From contig CAIOOC010000234.1 in assembly GCA_903859795.1 (NCBI GenBank), positions 1 to 8,865 on the forward strand: 8,865 nucleotides of DNA, read 5' to 3'. The notes beneath the pieces were generated by a model, which worked only from the letters and a program-made list of their open reading frames with translations, did not search any database and was not told the DNA's origin. Each line of letters starts with the position of its first letter. Position 1 is the stretch's first letter. The DNA is from an uncultured Bacteroidia bacterium (GTDB lineage: Bacteria; Bacteroidota; Bacteroidia; Bacteroidales; Prolixibacteraceae). The position numbers and the translations under genes were made by a program. Below are positions 6,088 to 8,865 of the stretch, piece after piece.

Positions 6088-8811
6088 ATGAAAAAAAAAC
6101 CCAATCTTAACAGGGGGAGGGAACTCCTGTTTAAAAAAATGTCACGGATTATGAAACTATTCTTAGCTATTTTGGTGATTACTATTACCCAGGCAACAGC
6201 AAGTGTATATTCGCAAACTGCCCGTCTGAACCTCAAAATGGAGAATGCCACCATTGCCGAGGTTTTTGATGCAGTTGAAAAGCAATCAGAGTTTTTCTTT
6301 TTCTACAACAAAGGGCAGATCAACGATCAGAAAAAGGTTTCAGTCGATTTGACTGACAGCAAAATTGATGATGTATTGGCAACAGTCTTCGGCAAAGATG
6401 CCGTGACGTATGAAATTATTGGAAAGAATATAATCGTTAAATCTTCAGATCTTTCCGTTTCATCCTCTGAACAACAGAACAGTCAGAAGATTTCGGGGAG
6501 GGTTACTGATCAGACTGGTACTCCACTTCCCGGGGTAACGGTAGTTGTAAAAGGTACTACTGTCGGAATAACCACCGATGCAGAAGGCAGATTCAGTCTC
6601 ACTGTTCCTGCGGATGCAAAGACGGTTGTATTCTCATTTATAGGGATGCAAAGCCAGGAGGTTAGCGTCCAGGGCAAGAGTACAGTAAATGTTACACTGA
6701 ATCAGGAGACTATCGGCCTTGAAGAGGTGGTTGCAATCGGTTATGGAACTACAAAAAAGCAGGACCTATCTGCTGCTGTTGCTGTTGTTCAGAACATTGA
6801 TAAGCTGAAAGAGACTCCTCAGCTTAGTGTTGCCGGGATGATTCAGGGACATGTTCCGGGTGTGACAGTTGTAAACCAGGGCGGTCAGCCTGGGGCTGGG
6901 CCTGCAGTTACAATCCGTGGTACAGGATCGAAAACCGAAAGTGTATTATATGTTGTGAATGGCGTTCCCGATGCTCCTTTCAATCCGGAAGATGTTGAAT
7001 CAATCACGATTCTTAAGGATGCGGCATCAGCAGCTATTTACGGAGCTCACGCCGGTTCGGCAGGTGTAATCCTGATTACTACCCGTCAGGCCAAAGAGGG
7101 CAAACCAACTATCGAATACAATGGTTTCTACGGAGTGAGATCTGCATGGAAATTACCGCAGTCTCTGACAGCAAGCGATGAAGCGAAGGTTTCGAACCTG
7201 GCTTACACCAATGCCGGAATGACCCCGCTTTCGGGCTGGGATATAACAAAAAATCCGAACGACCAGGTAACCCGCACCAACTGGATCGGTACAGTATTCA
7301 GAACAGCAGCGGTTCAGCGTCATACTGTTACGGTAAACGGGGGGACTGACAAACTAACCACGATGTTTCAGGCCAAGTACGAAAAAGAGGATGGAACATT
7401 GGTTAATACGTATAGTCAAAATATCACACTACGCTTCAATTCAAGCTACCAGATCAATAAATACCTGAAATTCAAGGAAGATCTGTTCTGGATTAATAAT
7501 GATAACCGCGGAACAGATACTCAAAGTGGGTACACTGGAACGATTCTGTCTGCCATTTATATGCCCCGGGCAGCAACTCCCTATTACGCTAATGGCAAAT
7601 TTGGAGGCGTTGGCCCTGTAGATTCGCCTTACCTTGGGATCCATGGAGACGTAGTAAATCCACTCGCCTCTTTACTCAGAAACCAGAGCTATGTGCGCAA
7701 CAGCAATTTGCTTTCAACTTCAGAACTGCACCTGACAGATATCATTAAAGGTCTGGAGATCACTTCAAGATTCGCTTACCGCGGGTTCAATTCATTTTAT
7801 AAAAATTTCAATTACCTGCGCCCTGAGCCAGGCAAACCAAATAACCAGAACAGTCTGGATTACAATACCGGAAAGGATTATCACTGGATTTGGGAGAATA
7901 CAATCAATTATAGCCGTGTATTTGACAAACACAACATTGGTTTGATGGCATCCACGATGTCGAAGGAAGATGCAAGCAGAAGTTTTGGTCTTACGGCCCG
8001 CGATTTCACACGTGAAGATGCATGGGCACAATACCTGGTAAATGCACAGACTTTCTCAAAAGACCGTCCATGGGATGGTGAATATAAAGACCGCAATATG
8101 TCGTATGTAGGACGTGTATCTTACAGTTATGCAGACCGCTATTTTGCTACCGCCAGTTACCGTCGTGATATCGCAGGACGTCTTGCAGTAGGTAACCGTG
8201 CAAAAGATTATCCGGGAGTAACCGGAGCCTGGAAAATAACTTCAGAGCCATGGTTCAAAGTTTCGATGATTGATCTTTTAAAAGTCCGGGCCAGCTGGGG
8301 TAAGATCGGTAACCTGGGTTCAATCGGAATGTATTATGGCTATCCAAGTCTGACAGGCGATTATACCTATCAGGTTGGTAATGGAGCCCCATACTCATCC
8401 GCTGCATACGTTTCGAGTGCCTACAATGCAAACCTTTCGTGGGAAACCACCCGACAGACAGACCTCGGAATCGACCTGCTGATGTTTAAAAAGAGGTTGA
8501 GTATTACGGCAGATTATTTCATGAAAAAAACGTTCGACCTGATTAAACAGCAGGATACCAAATGGACAGCCACTTACGGGGTTAGCGCTCCGCTTATCAA
8601 TGAGGGTGAAATTTCGAACAAAGGATTTGAATTTGCCGCCAACTGGTCGAATAAAGCCGGAGCCCTTAGTTATAATGTCGGAGTAAACTTCGCCACACTT
8701 AAAAACGAGGTGACCTATATTGATGCCAACCCAACATCTTACTGGGCGCATGGTGATTCCTGGAGAGGTATTCTTGCCCCTTTCCGTTCAACGGTGGGTC
8801 AGCCTTACTAT
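6088..8811 (+). CDS. SusC/RagA-type TonB-dependent outer-membrane transporter with STN domain (3'-truncated)
   Basis: An outer-membrane importer that, with a SusD-type lipoprotein, takes up glycans or other large substrates using TonB energy. 908 genuine residues are visible; the family usually has about 1000-1150, so the barrel's end is missing. In order: basic start and signal peptide (about 22-42, ending VYSQ); STN signalling domain (about 48-118, LNLKMENATIAEVFDAVEKQ); carboxypeptidase-regulatory-like domain (134-206, GRVTDQTGTPLPGVTVVVKG); TonB-region LEEVVAIGYGTTKK (211-224); plug (to about 333, ending YGAHAGSAGVILITT); then beta-barrel. The plug motif reads LYVVNGVP where LYVIDGVP is more usual. 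The STN domain fits signalling to the FecR protein encoded just upstream. The start at 6088 gives the longest typical N-terminus; in-frame ATGs at 6139 and 6151 also precede the signal peptide. Nine A residues directly follow the start codon. The frame stays open past 8811 only through adapter sequence. No SusD is visible, so the substrate is unknown. Confidence 0.93.
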
Positions 8812-8865
8812 AGATCGGAAGAGCACACGTCTGAACTCCAGTCACCGCTCATTATCTCGTATGCC
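8812..8865 (+). other. Illumina TruSeq adapter sequence (assembly contamination)
   Basis: The last 54 bases are not bacterial. 8812-8845 match the 34-nt Illumina TruSeq read-2 adapter starting AGATCGGAAGAGC and ending CTCCAGTCAC. 8846-8853 is an 8-base index, CGCTCATT, which I recognise as TruSeq HT i7 D703. 8854-8865 (ATCTCGTATGCC) begins the constant flow-cell tail. Genuine DNA ends at 8811, or one base later if the first A is from A-tailing. By chance the adapter continues the susC frame and encodes RSEEHTSELQSP followed by LIISYA, a peptide familiar as contamination in protein databases. Confidence 0.98.

Noticed and set aside
8395..8751. 118-codon open frame on the minus strand inside susC
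   Set aside because: Antisense shadow of conserved SusC barrel coding sequence with no recognisable domain.
1..8865. CRISPR arrays, tRNA/rRNA genes, insertion sequences, toxin-antitoxin or defence genes
   Set aside because: Looked for on both strands; no spaced direct repeats, tRNA-like folds, transposase motifs or relevant ORFs were seen.

Overview
The window looks like chromosomal DNA from a Bacteroidetes (Bacteroidota) bacterium. Four things support this: an ECF sigma factor / FecR / STN-domain SusC cassette, -33/-7 promoter candidates of the TTTG...TAnnTTTG type, few Shine-Dalgarno sequences, and AT-rich spacers. The nuo operon encodes separate NuoC and NuoD and also carries NuoE and NuoF, which argues against a gut Bacteroides. 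The SusC N-terminus resembles my recollection of Marinilabiliales/Prolixibacteraceae proteins. That placement is a guess and has not been tested by phylogeny.

Minus strand, 1-3699: the start of a respiratory complex I operon, transcribed right to left as nuoA-nuoB-nuoC-nuoD-nuoE-nuoF. NuoF is cut off by the left edge after 67 codons. NuoA is the first membrane subunit, NuoB/C/D form the quinone-reducing connecting module, and NuoE/F begin the NADH-dehydrogenase module. All iron-sulfur ligands that can be checked (NuoB, NuoE) and the NuoD quinone-site residues are present. Spacers of about 100 bp flank nuoC. A 30-bp palindrome resembling a REP element lies between nuoD and nuoE.

3700-4159: a 460-bp divergent, gene-free region with a candidate promoter on each strand.

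Plus strand, 4160-8811: a cell-surface signalling and uptake locus made of an ECF sigma factor, a FecR-type anti-sigma factor and a large SusC/RagA-type TonB-dependent transporter with an N-terminal STN domain. In known systems of this layout, substrate binding by the outer-membrane transporter is relayed through its STN domain to FecR, which releases the sigma factor to switch on the transporter operon. No SusD or enzyme gene is in the window, so the substrate cannot be inferred. The roughly 190-nt susC leader contains a strong stem-loop and a GC-rich hairpin that reads as an intrinsic terminator on the minus strand.

8812-8865: not genomic DNA. The last 54 bases match Illumina TruSeq read-2 adapter, an 8-base index and the start of the flow-cell tail. 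They stay in frame with susC by chance and add a false C-terminus. I found no convincing new biological system. The sharpest anomaly is this assembly artefact; the susC leader is the most interesting biological candidate.
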